Below are positions 31,132 to 38,324 of a stretch of 40,575 nucleotides of DNA, piece by piece. The stretch covers positions 1 through 40,575 of the forward strand of contig JAIRPG010000096.1 in assembly GCA_031257105.1 (NCBI GenBank), read 5' to 3'. The position numbers and the translations under genes were made by a program. Origin of the DNA: Treponema sp. (GTDB lineage: Bacteria; Spirochaetota; Spirochaetia; Treponematales; Breznakiellaceae). Below the pieces are notes generated by a model. It searched no databases and was not told the DNA's origin. It saw nothing but the letters and a program-made list of their open reading frames with translations. Each line of letters opens with the position of its first letter. Position 1 is the stretch's first letter.

Positions 31132-32013
31132 ATGACGGTTACCAAAAAAACCAAAAAGGTTATCGGCGCGTCCAAGGACGGCGGTAATGACAATGTGCTT
31201 TCCATCTATTTGAAGGAAATCAACAAGGTTCCCCTGTTAAGCAGGGAGGAAGAGGACGCCGCCGCCCGGGAGGCGGCTCGGGGAAACAAGGCTGCCAGGG
31301 ATAAGCTGGTCAGCGCGAACCTCCGTTTTGTGGTTAATGTGGCAAAGAAATACCAGGGTCAGGGGCTCCCCTTGCCCGATCTGATCAGCGAGGGTAATAT
31401 CGGCCTTCTCAACGCCATAGAACGCTACGATGTTGATAAGGGATACCATTTTATCTCTTACGCCGTCTGGTGGATCCGGCAGTCCATTCTCAAAGCGATC
31501 TGTGAAAAATCTCGGATGATCCGGCTGCCTGTCAACCGGGCCAACGAATTGGTGCAGATCGAAAAGGCCCGGAAGGTGGTGCGAGAAACCCAACGCCCAG
31601 ACGCGGAGATCAACGAAATCGCTCGACTCCTGGACATGGGCGCTTCCCATGTAGCGGATATTATCAACATCAGCCAGGAGATCATTTCTCTGGAAAGCCC
31701 CTTAGGGGATGATAAAGACGCTTCGAGCTTGGGAGATTTTATCGAAGACGAAGGCTGCAAATCGCCGTTAGATCACGCGCTGGATTCAGTGCTCATTCAG
31801 GACATCGAGTCGGTGCTGGATACGCTGGAACACAAGGAGGCGGAGATTATCCGCTTCCGCTTCGGCTTGGGCGACAAAACACCGCTGTCCCTCAAAGAGA
31901 TTGGCGACCGCTTCCACCTGACCAAAGAACGGATCCGTCAGATCGAAAAGAAGGCGCTGAAACGGCTGCGGCACCCCGCCCGGATGCGTATTTTGGAGAG
32001 CTACGTCGCCTGA
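31132..32013 (+). CDS. Sigma-70 family RNA polymerase sigma factor (RpoD/RpoS-like, no region 1.1)
   Basis: 293 residues. Region 1.2 (about 22-55), region 2 with DLISEGNIGLLNAIERYD (83-100) and the -10 recognition/melting segment SYAVWWIRQSI (109-119), region 3 (about 130-205) and region 4 with the -35-binding helix-turn-helix LSLKEIGDRFHLTKERIRQI (252-271). It lacks the long acidic region 1.1 of housekeeping RpoD, so it is more likely an alternative group 2 factor than the primary one. The ATG at 31132 has AAGGAG 6 nt upstream. A sigma-54 promoter precedes it. The HAD gene overlaps its stop by one base. Confidence 0.9.
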   Translation: MTVTKKTKKVIGASKDGGNDNVLSIYLKEINKVPLLSREEEDAAAREAARGNKAARDKLVSANLRFVVNVAKKYQGQGLPLPDLISEGNIGLLNAIERYDVDKGYHFISYAVWWIRQSILKAICEKSRMIRLPVNRANELVQIEKARKVVRETQRPDAEINEIARLLDMGASHVADIINISQEIISLESPLGDDKDASSLGDFIEDEGCKSPLDHALDSVLIQDIESVLDTLEHKEAEIIRFRFGLGDKTPLSLKEIGDRFHLTKERIRQIEKKALKRLRHPARMRILESYVA

Positions 32014-32675
32014 TGCCTCCCCTTTCCCCGCCGCCCGTTGCGGTCATCTTTGACATGGACGGCCTCATGCTGGATACCGAGCGGAGCGCTGTGGATTGCT
32101 GGATGGACATCGCCCGGGAACGAGGCTGGAAAGTTGACCGGGAAACGGGCCTTAAAACCGTCGGCGTAGACGAGAAAACCACTCGGCGGATCATACAAGC
32201 GGACTGCGGCCCGGACTTCCCGTATGAGGAGATCCGGTCCGCCCTGGTCAGGCGGCTTACCGCTGATTTTAAGAAAAACGGCGTTCCGCACCGTCCGGGC
32301 CTCGCGCCGCTGCTGAATCATCTGGATTCTTTGGGAATTCCCCTGGGGGTGGCTACTTCAACGGAACGGCGGCTCGCCTTGTGGAAACTGCGCTATGCGG
32401 GTATACGCCGCCGCTTCTCCGTTATTGTCTGCGGTAATGAGGTAGAGCGGGGAAAGCCCGCCCCCGATATTTACCTCCTCGCCGCGGAACGGCTCGGAAC
32501 AACTCCCGCTCGGTGCGTTGGATTTGAGGATTCCCCTGCGGGACTCCAAGCCCTTCACCACGCGGGGATACCCGCTGTTTTTGTGAAAGATCTTATTGAG
32601 CCTTCCCCGGACATCTTGGCTACCGTATGGCGGCGTTGTGAAACGCTGGAAGAAGCTATCCCGCTCTTCAGTTAG
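32013..32675 (+). CDS. HAD superfamily hydrolase (beta-phosphoglucomutase-like subfamily)
   Basis: 220 residues with FDMDGLMLDTE (motif I), VATSTERR (motif II), RGKPAPDIY (motif III) and GFEDSPAG (motif IV). A cap domain lies between motifs I and II. A phosphatase or phosphomutase acting on a small sugar phosphate is likely; substrate unknown. Its ATG shares one base with the stop of the sigma factor gene (TGATG), so it should be under the same sigma-54 control. It is convergent with the PHP gene at 32697. Confidence 0.87.
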   Translation: MPPLSPPPVAVIFDMDGLMLDTERSAVDCWMDIARERGWKVDRETGLKTVGVDEKTTRRIIQADCGPDFPYEEIRSALVRRLTADFKKNGVPHRPGLAPLLNHLDSLGIPLGVATSTERRLALWKLRYAGIRRRFSVIVCGNEVERGKPAPDIYLLAAERLGTTPARCVGFEDSPAGLQALHHAGIPAVFVKDLIEPSPDILATVWRRCETLEEAIPLFS

Positions 32676-32696
32676 CGGGCGCCGCCAATGTGTTAT

Positions 32697-33497
32697 TTAC
32701 GTTAATTTTAATAACTTTCGCCAGTCGCCGCCTGAGCTGTTATCGTTTTCGTCCCGAATATCCACAGGCAGGGAAACCGTTTCATTACCCGTAAGACTGC
32801 CATAGCCTTCGGGGATATGCAGGCGTTCTATGCCGCCCTCTTTTATCGCGTGAGCATAACCGGCGGCGTTCTCTATTTTTTGTTTTAGGTATACCCCAAA
32901 AACGTTCCCTTCTTCCACTCGTTTTACGTTGTGAATATCGGAGCCGGCGACAGCGGATAAGCGTAGAACCTGGCTGTACCGCATTGCCAGCGCGTCGTAG
33001 GATAGGTCATAGTGACTCGCGTTGGCGACTTCCACGCCATCCACGCAAACCGTCGAAAGATGTACCGTCTTGATATAATCATGCTGCCTGAAAGGATGCG
33101 CTTGAATTACGGCGCCGCCCGCGCGCTTTACCGCATCGTACTGTTCTTTCCGCGTCCAATCGCGCGCTTCCGGGTGTTCAAGCAGCCAGTTTTTATCAAG
33201 GCCGTAGATCAAATAGTCATCGCCTTCAAAGGTTTCTTCCCAGCCAAAGAACACATCCAGCCCCCGGCGCTCCCCTTCGTTGCGGGCGTCCTCGTAACCT
33301 TCGCAAAACCGGTTGACCCATTCCTTCCACGGAAGGTTCCGGTCTACCTTACAGCTTACATTACCCGAAAAATGATCCGTTACAAAAATACCGGTATACC
33401 CCAAGTCGCTGTACGGTTTAATGAATTCCGCGCCGCGACTCTTGCCGCAATTACTCACCTGGCTGGTATGCAGATGGGTTTCATACAGATAGCTCAT
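32697..33497 (-). CDS. PHP-domain metal-dependent phosphoesterase
   Basis: 266 residues. ETHLHTSQVS (metal-binding histidines), TDHFSGN, FFGWEETFEGDDYLI with the expected Glu, QAHPFR and AGSDIHN are the PHP ligand blocks in order. It is not closely similar to the PHP protein at 9683. The substrate is unknown; such proteins hydrolyse phosphomonoesters such as histidinol phosphate or nucleotides. GGAG lies about 5 nt before the ATG. Palindrome copy 5 lies directly upstream, between this gene and rlmB. Confidence 0.85.
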   Translation of the reverse strand: MSYLYETHLHTSQVSNCGKSRGAEFIKPYSDLGYTGIFVTDHFSGNVSCKVDRNLPWKEWVNRFCEGYEDARNEGERRGLDVFFGWEETFEGDDYLIYGLDKNWLLEHPEARDWTRKEQYDAVKRAGGAVIQAHPFRQHDYIKTVHLSTVCVDGVEVANASHYDLSYDALAMRYSQVLRLSAVAGSDIHNVKRVEEGNVFGVYLKQKIENAAGYAHAIKEGGIERLHIPEGYGSLTGNETVSLPVDIRDENDNSSGGDWRKLLKLT

Positions 33498-33516
33498 AAT
33501 ACTCCATCCTTAGCGT

Positions 33517-33591
33517 CGTGTCTGTCTATAATGTAAACACATTATAGACAGACACGAGCGTTGTTCCGAAACTGAAGTTTCAGAATAACGC
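33517..33591. repeat. Palindromic repeat copy 5 (A palindrome plus a second hairpin)
   Basis: The A palindrome here is a perfect 18-bp stem, CGTGTCTGTCTATAATGT with loop AAAC (33517-33556), the best copy in the window. It is followed by another hairpin, GCGTTGTTCCGAAAC against GTTTCAGAATAACGC (33558-33591), with two G-T type mismatches. As at 3366, a different module follows A. Confidence 0.88.
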
Positions 33592-33624
33592 CCTCCTCTT
33601 TCAACAAATTGCTCTCGCGCGCTC

Positions 33625-34389
33625 TTATGAGCGGGTCTCTCTCTGCCGCAAAACTTCATAGAGAAGCGTTCCGGCGGCAACGGAAACATTAAGGGAATTC
33701 AAGCGGCCCCGCGTAGGAATCGATACCATGGCGTCGCAGTTTTCCCGAAGGAGCCGGGAAATACCGGTTCCTTCACCGCCAAGGACAAGGGCAACCCGGC
33801 CCCGAAGATCTTTATGATACACCGGTTCTCCGGCCATATCGGCGCCGTAAATCCAAAAACCGGCGTTCTTTAATTCTTCTATCGCCCGGACGAGGTTTGC
33901 GGTTTCCGCGGAAGGAACCCACGCCAACGCGCCCGCGGATGTCTTAGAAATGATGTCGGCGTGTTTAGCGATGCGCCGGCGCCTGGTTAGAACCAGATCT
34001 ACCGCGAATTGATCGCATGAGCGGAGAATAGCTCCGTAGTTGTGGGGATCGGTGATCTCGTCCAGGATCACCACCAGGGCATCTTGCTTTTCTTTTTTAT
34101 CCTGCCCGGAAAGTCCCATCGGTTTCAGGCCGGCGATAAATTCTTCCAAACTCGTATCGCCGCGGTTACCGGATGAAACATCCTCTACTTCAAGGGCGAT
34201 CCCCCGGTGATCCGGGGCAAGGCGATCTAACTCGTCGACGCCGACCCGGACTATCCGGATCCCGCGTTCCGCCGCGAGGCTCGCCACTTCTCGAGCCCGA
34301 GGGCCCGCCTTAGCCACCAAAAGAGAGCCGGTGGAGCCGCCCGACTTAACGTGTTCTTCGATAGCATGGAAACCGGTAAGGTACAACAT
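33625..34389 (-). CDS. rlmB: 23S rRNA (guanosine-2'-O-)-methyltransferase, TrmH/SpoU family
   Basis: About 254 residues. N-terminal substrate-binding domain beginning YLTGFHAIEEHVK, then the three SPOUT motifs: VILDEITDPHNYGAILRS (motif 1), LVLGGEGTGISRLL (motif 2) and IPTRGRLNSLNVSVAAG (motif 3). It should methylate a guanosine of 23S rRNA using S-adenosylmethionine; a related tRNA target is possible. I chose the ATG at 34389 over a TTG at 34398. No ribosome site is visible; TATAAT lies 11 nt upstream. Confidence 0.88.
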   Translation of the reverse strand: MLYLTGFHAIEEHVKSGGSTGSLLVAKAGPRAREVASLAAERGIRIVRVGVDELDRLAPDHRGIALEVEDVSSGNRGDTSLEEFIAGLKPMGLSGQDKKEKQDALVVILDEITDPHNYGAILRSCDQFAVDLVLTRRRRIAKHADIISKTSAGALAWVPSAETANLVRAIEELKNAGFWIYGADMAGEPVYHKDLRGRVALVLGGEGTGISRLLRENCDAMVSIPTRGRLNSLNVSVAAGTLLYEVLRQRETRS

Positions 34390-34400
34390 ATTTAACAATA

Positions 34401-34429
34401 ATTATATCCCGCTTCACGAGAAACGTAAA
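34401..34429 (-). promoter_or_regulatory. Predicted promoter of rlmB
   Basis: Minus strand: TTTACG (complement of 34424-34429), 17 bp, TATAAT (complement of 34401-34406). The -35 and part of the spacer lie inside the end of the upstream membrane-protein gene. Leader of a few bases only. Confidence 0.5.
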
Positions 34430-35955
34430 CCGGTAATCGCTTCCACCAACCGCTTGAATTCCCGCTCTTCCCCGGCGGAAATACCGGCGGGGCCATAGAG
34501 CAGTTGTTCAAAGAGCTCGCCACAGCGGATGATCGCCTGAGGGCAGGTATCTGTGTTTTCTAAACCGGCTTTTTTCAAAACCGCCGCTTCCAAAAGCCGG
34601 CAGTATTCTCCAGGGCCGTAGGCCGATTTCCAGGACACGCCGCAGGCGTCGCCCCAGATGATGAGTCTGGCAAAAAGGGTGGCGCCGCCCCGAATTCCCC
34701 GCCTTTTTTGCCGGGAATAGAGGGCGAGCAGATCTTCCGATAGGCTGCCGACGGCGTCGTTGTCCCGTTTCAAGGGAACGCGGGCTTCTCTACCGCGAAA
34801 AAAAGCAAAAAAACCAAACGCCGCGGCCCGGAGGTTTTTGAGCCATTCGGCTATTATACGGCGCAGGTTTTCCGCAAGGGCGCGGCCTCTGCGTCCCCGT
34901 TCAAACAAAGGCTTTACCATAAAACCGATAAACAGCAATACCGCGACGACGATAACGCCGTATTTCAGCCATTCCCAGACAGGCCACGGTTCGGCGTCCA
35001 CGGCATCGGCGAAGGGAAACGCCATCCGCTCCGGAACCGCCGTCATTTCCGGCGCTTCCAACGGCGGAAGCTCTCCCGCTTCGATAGGGTGGAACAGGCC
35101 CGATATAAGCGCCGCGAGAAAAGCGAATAATCCGGTTATCAGAGACAGGGGCAGGATGCTTTTTCCCGGCGACAGCATAACCGCGCCGAAGAGCGCGGCC
35201 AGACAAAAAAGCGCGGCGGCCCAGACGCGCAGGGAACGGTCAGAGCGGGAAGCGGCGAGTCCCTCCCCGGCCAGGGAGTGTTCTTCCGTGAAAATTTCCA
35301 GAAGGCCGAAAAAACAGGATTCGTTTACAAACATCAAAAGCAAAAGTAAAAATTCCGGAACAGGCAGCGGCGGCTTTACCGCGGCGCGGATAAGCGCCAA
35401 GACAAAAATAATAATGACTTGAATAAGAAAGATACGCCGTGTTTTGCCGATCTGTTGATCCAGCGAACTCAGCAGGACGGCGTCTTCCAGTACCTGTTGT
35501 CTGAGTTTTTCTCCTTGATGTTCTTTTGTGTATGCTTCCAGAAGTTCCCGCGCGTCGAAGAGTTTTTTTAGGAAAAGCGTCATAAACCAGATATAGCACG
35601 CGCACAAAGGGGCCGCGATATTAGCGAGTCCGGGGGAAAAGCGAAGCGGAAAGGGGCCGGAACGCAGCAGGGACGCCGGAAGATAAACGGCGGCCATAAT
35701 AATGATGGCGCCCCGCAGCGTCGCCGGCGTATGATCCGCCTTCACATTCCGCATGAGGGAATGGTAAAAAGAAGCGGCCACGCCGCAGAGCGCGGCGGGT
35801 ATCATCAAGACCGCGAAAGGTATGGATAGGGACAATGCCGGAAACGGCAGCCGTATTAATCCGGCGGCGGTAACAACAAACGCTAAGAGCGCGGACATCG
35901 GCAGGTACACCGCAAGAATACTGCCGGAAACCTTGGAAACCTCAGATGATTTCAT
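34414..35955 (-). CDS. Membrane protein of the MoxR/DUF58 operon (DUF4129-like C terminus)
   Basis: 513 residues. Two groups of membrane segments (about 13-33, 42-62, 82-102, 106-128, then 175-215, 243-290) precede a long acidic loop, a further segment near 328-349 and a basic linker. The C-terminal 110 residues (LLALYSRQKRRGI ... YGPGEYCRLLEAAVL ... GELFEQLLYGP) resemble the DUF4129 domain usually attached to transglutaminase-like proteins in MoxR/DUF58 operons, but no transglutaminase triad is present. AAGGGGG precedes the ATG, which overlaps the DUF58 stop by 14 bp. Assignment rests partly on operon context. Confidence 0.65.
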   Translation of the reverse strand: MKSSEVSKVSGSILAVYLPMSALLAFVVTAAGLIRLPFPALSLSIPFAVLMIPAALCGVAASFYHSLMRNVKADHTPATLRGAIIIMAAVYLPASLLRSGPFPLRFSPGLANIAAPLCACYIWFMTLFLKKLFDARELLEAYTKEHQGEKLRQQVLEDAVLLSSLDQQIGKTRRIFLIQVIIIFVLALIRAAVKPPLPVPEFLLLLLMFVNESCFFGLLEIFTEEHSLAGEGLAASRSDRSLRVWAAALFCLAALFGAVMLSPGKSILPLSLITGLFAFLAALISGLFHPIEAGELPPLEAPEMTAVPERMAFPFADAVDAEPWPVWEWLKYGVIVVAVLLFIGFMVKPLFERGRRGRALAENLRRIIAEWLKNLRAAAFGFFAFFRGREARVPLKRDNDAVGSLSEDLLALYSRQKRRGIRGGATLFARLIIWGDACGVSWKSAYGPGEYCRLLEAAVLKKAGLENTDTCPQAIIRCGELFEQLLYGPAGISAGEEREFKRLVEAITGLRFS

Positions 35956-37213
35956 ATCCCCCTTCTTTCATTTGATACCGGCGGGAATGAAGATGCGCTC
36001 GAACGGGAATAGACCGTTCATCAATGATAAGGTACTCCAGGGAAAGATGATACCGCCTTAGATGCTCCAGCGCCCTGTATTCCGCCTCGGAAAAATCCGG
36101 CCCGGCGTAAACCAGCCTGGTTCCGTACGGCAGATACTTCCCCCGGTCAAGCAGCGCCGCCGCGCCGCTCGAAATAACCTCCGTACCGTCGCCCGAACGT
36201 CCGGCGCCGGTCTCCGATGCAGTATCTCCAGAGATAGTATCTCCAGAGATAGTCTCTCCAGTACGCCATCTCAACCCTGCCAGCCGTTCCAGAATAGGGA
36301 TCAGCGTAAAAGCCGAGGGAGTGATAAGCAAAAGCGGCGCCTGTCCGGTATATATGATGATCCCCAATTCCTGCCGTTCACGAGAAGCCATAAGGCAGAG
36401 CGCGGCGGCGGCTTCAATAGCCCTTTCATAGTAGATTTCGCGCTTTTTTAACGAATACGCGGAGGAATCCGCGTTGAGGAAAATAACGAGGGGATAAGAT
36501 ACGGTGGGCTCGTATTCATTAACCGTTAAGCGGCGCGATCGGGCGGTAGCTTTCCAGTTGATCCGGCGCTGTTCGTCTCCCGGATGGTAATCCCGCAGGG
36601 AACGGCAGCGGGTCATATCTTCAAAAAGGGGGTTGGGGCTTATCAGGGTTCCCAGGGGAATACCTCCGGGATTTTTTAAGGCGATCATCCCCGGCGCGGG
36701 GTACACGAAGAGTGTTACCATCAAAGGGGCGGTTAAGCGAAAGGGAAAGAGTCCAAGGGGATCCGCCCCCCGGAACACGGCGGGGCCTAAGGTAAAGACG
36801 CCTCTTTCGGAACAGTACCCCTGCCACACAACCGATGTTCGGGAACGGGGCCAAAACGTTCTGAGCGTTTTGTTGTCTCTAAAAACCGGAAGCGCGCCGG
36901 GAGTATCGCTCACCACAGACATCAAGGCGGGCAGCCGTCCGTAATTTTCCGCCAGAAGTTCTACCGATACCCATTCGTGCCGGAAGACCCGCAGTTCCGT
37001 ATCCCGCCGGTGAAGGCCGATATGCCGTACCAGATATTCACTGTAGGCCCTTGATCCGAAGACTATGAATAAGAGAAAAAGACAGACGAATTGGACGATG
37101 TAAATAGGAACAAAAAGAAACAACAGAACGATGATCGCGATTCCCGCGTTCAAAAGGCCGGTTCCCCTGAGCCACAGTACGGCGTATTTTGGCGCCCCCG
37201 GTTCGGCCTTCAT
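35942..37213 (-). CDS. DUF58 domain protein
   Basis: 423 residues. Two membrane segments near the N terminus (about 18-50), then a beta-rich extracytoplasmic-looking stretch and the DUF58 core: DPLGLFPFR, the conserved RSLRDYHPGDEQRRINWKAT block and a VWA-like fold beginning LVIFLNAD. DUF58 proteins pair with MoxR ATPases. The ATG at 37213 overlaps the MoxR stop (ATGA), so I discard the long upstream extension of the open frame, which is only a shadow of MoxR. A 15-bp repeat expands a loop (GETISGDTISGDTAS). Confidence 0.85.
   Translation of the reverse strand: MKAEPGAPKYAVLWLRGTGLLNAGIAIIVLLFLFVPIYIVQFVCLFLLFIVFGSRAYSEYLVRHIGLHRRDTELRVFRHEWVSVELLAENYGRLPALMSVVSDTPGALPVFRDNKTLRTFWPRSRTSVVWQGYCSERGVFTLGPAVFRGADPLGLFPFRLTAPLMVTLFVYPAPGMIALKNPGGIPLGTLISPNPLFEDMTRCRSLRDYHPGDEQRRINWKATARSRRLTVNEYEPTVSYPLVIFLNADSSAYSLKKREIYYERAIEAAAALCLMASRERQELGIIIYTGQAPLLLITPSAFTLIPILERLAGLRWRTGETISGDTISGDTASETGAGRSGDGTEVISSGAAALLDRGKYLPYGTRLVYAGPDFSEAEYRALEHLRRYHLSLEYLIIDERSIPVRAHLHSRRYQMKEGGYEII
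36221..36260 (-). repeat. In-frame 15-bp tandem repeat in the DUF58 gene
   Basis: Two identical 15-bp units (plus strand AGTATCTCCAGAGAT) and a partial third encode TISGD-type repeats. It sits in a loop between conserved regions. Confidence 0.88.
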
Positions 37214-38172
37214 GGCGTATGCCGGTATTCGGGAACCGGCGTTCGATCCAGTATGGACTCGACGATCCGGTCCGGAAGGATACCCCGTACCGCAGCCTCC
37301 GAAGAGAGCAGCAGCCGGCGGCGGAACACCGGCGCGGCCATTGATTTCACATCTTCCGGTACGACATAGCCGCGGTTGTGCATGGCGGCAAACGCTTGAG
37401 CGGCGCGGTAGAGCGCCAGACTTCCCCGGGGAGAGACGCCGATCCGGAGATTCGGCTCTTCTCTGGTTGCCTGAATGAGGGCCAAAAGATAGCCGTTTAC
37501 CGAGGGATCGACATACACCTTGGTTACCGCTTCCCAAAGAGCGCCCAGTTCTTCGGCTTGAACCACCGGCTTCAAGTCCGTAACCGGATGGCTCAGCCGG
37601 CGTTGAGCTTCCAGCATCCGCGTTTCCGAAGCCGCGTCGGGATACCCTATCCCAAAGGAGAGGAGAAAACGATCCTTCTGAGCTTCCGGCAGCGGAAAGG
37701 TTCCTTCAAATTCTACCGGGTTTTCGGTAGCCAGCACAAAAAACGGCTCCGGCAGGGGAAGCCGCTTGCCTTCCACGGAGACCTGGCCTTCCGCCATAGC
37801 TTCCAGAAGCGCCGACTGAGTCCGGGGGGTAGCCCGGTTGATCTCATCCACCAGCACAAACTGGTTCACCACCGGCCCCGGGCGGTAGACAAATTGTTCT
37901 TCCCGCTGCTGCCAGATTGATACCCCCAAAATATCCGCGGGCAGCAAATCCGGCGTACACTGAATTCTGGCGAAACTGAGATCCATGCTGGCGGCAAAAG
38001 CCCGGGCCAGGATAGTCTTTCCGGTACCCGGTACGTCTTCCAGCAATACATGTCCTCTGGCAAGAAACGCCGTTATCAGCATATCGATAGCGGCGGTTTT
38101 TCCCAAAAAGACCCGCTCGATATTTGTCCTGATACGGGAAGCGAAATCGGCTATAGCCGCTTGATCCTGCAT
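37210..38172 (-). CDS. MoxR family AAA+ ATPase
   Basis: 320 residues. Walker A DVPGTGKT, the QCTPDLLPADILG segment typical of MoxR, Walker B LVDEINR, the sensor-1 ATENP and an arginine-containing C-terminal lid. MoxR ATPases act as chaperone-like partners of VWA or DUF58 proteins, here encoded next with an ATGA overlap. AGAGGGGG lies 7 nt before the ATG. It is the first gene of a MoxR-DUF58-membrane protein(-rlmB) operon, divergent from the ABC exporter. Confidence 0.92.
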   Translation of the reverse strand: MQDQAAIADFASRIRTNIERVFLGKTAAIDMLITAFLARGHVLLEDVPGTGKTILARAFAASMDLSFARIQCTPDLLPADILGVSIWQQREEQFVYRPGPVVNQFVLVDEINRATPRTQSALLEAMAEGQVSVEGKRLPLPEPFFVLATENPVEFEGTFPLPEAQKDRFLLSFGIGYPDAASETRMLEAQRRLSHPVTDLKPVVQAEELGALWEAVTKVYVDPSVNGYLLALIQATREEPNLRIGVSPRGSLALYRAAQAFAAMHNRGYVVPEDVKSMAAPVFRRRLLLSSEAAVRGILPDRIVESILDRTPVPEYRHTP

Positions 38173-38266
38173 TGGAACCCCCTCTTTTATGGATCTATAC
38201 TAGCCGTCCGCCGGGACTTGTCAACCTCCGCCCGGCGCGTTCCCCGGGTATTTTACGATTTTTCGT

Positions 38267-38295
38267 TTGACAGCTAAAAATCTCTGTGTTACCAT
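38267..38295 (+). promoter_or_regulatory. Predicted promoter of the ABC exporter operon
   Basis: TTGACA (38267-38272), 17 bp, TACCAT (38290-38295). Same -35, spacing and -10 as before tmk. Initiation near 38302 leaves a leader of about 23 nt that contains AAGGAGGA. Confidence 0.5.
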
Positions 38296-38324
38296 AAATT
38301 GTGCTTTATAAGGAGGAACAGCGC

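Noticed and set aside
37214-37537. N-terminal extension of the DUF58 frame into the MoxR gene
   Set aside because: The extension is only the complementary reading of MoxR. The ATG at 37213 gives an ATGA overlap and a sensible membrane-segment start.
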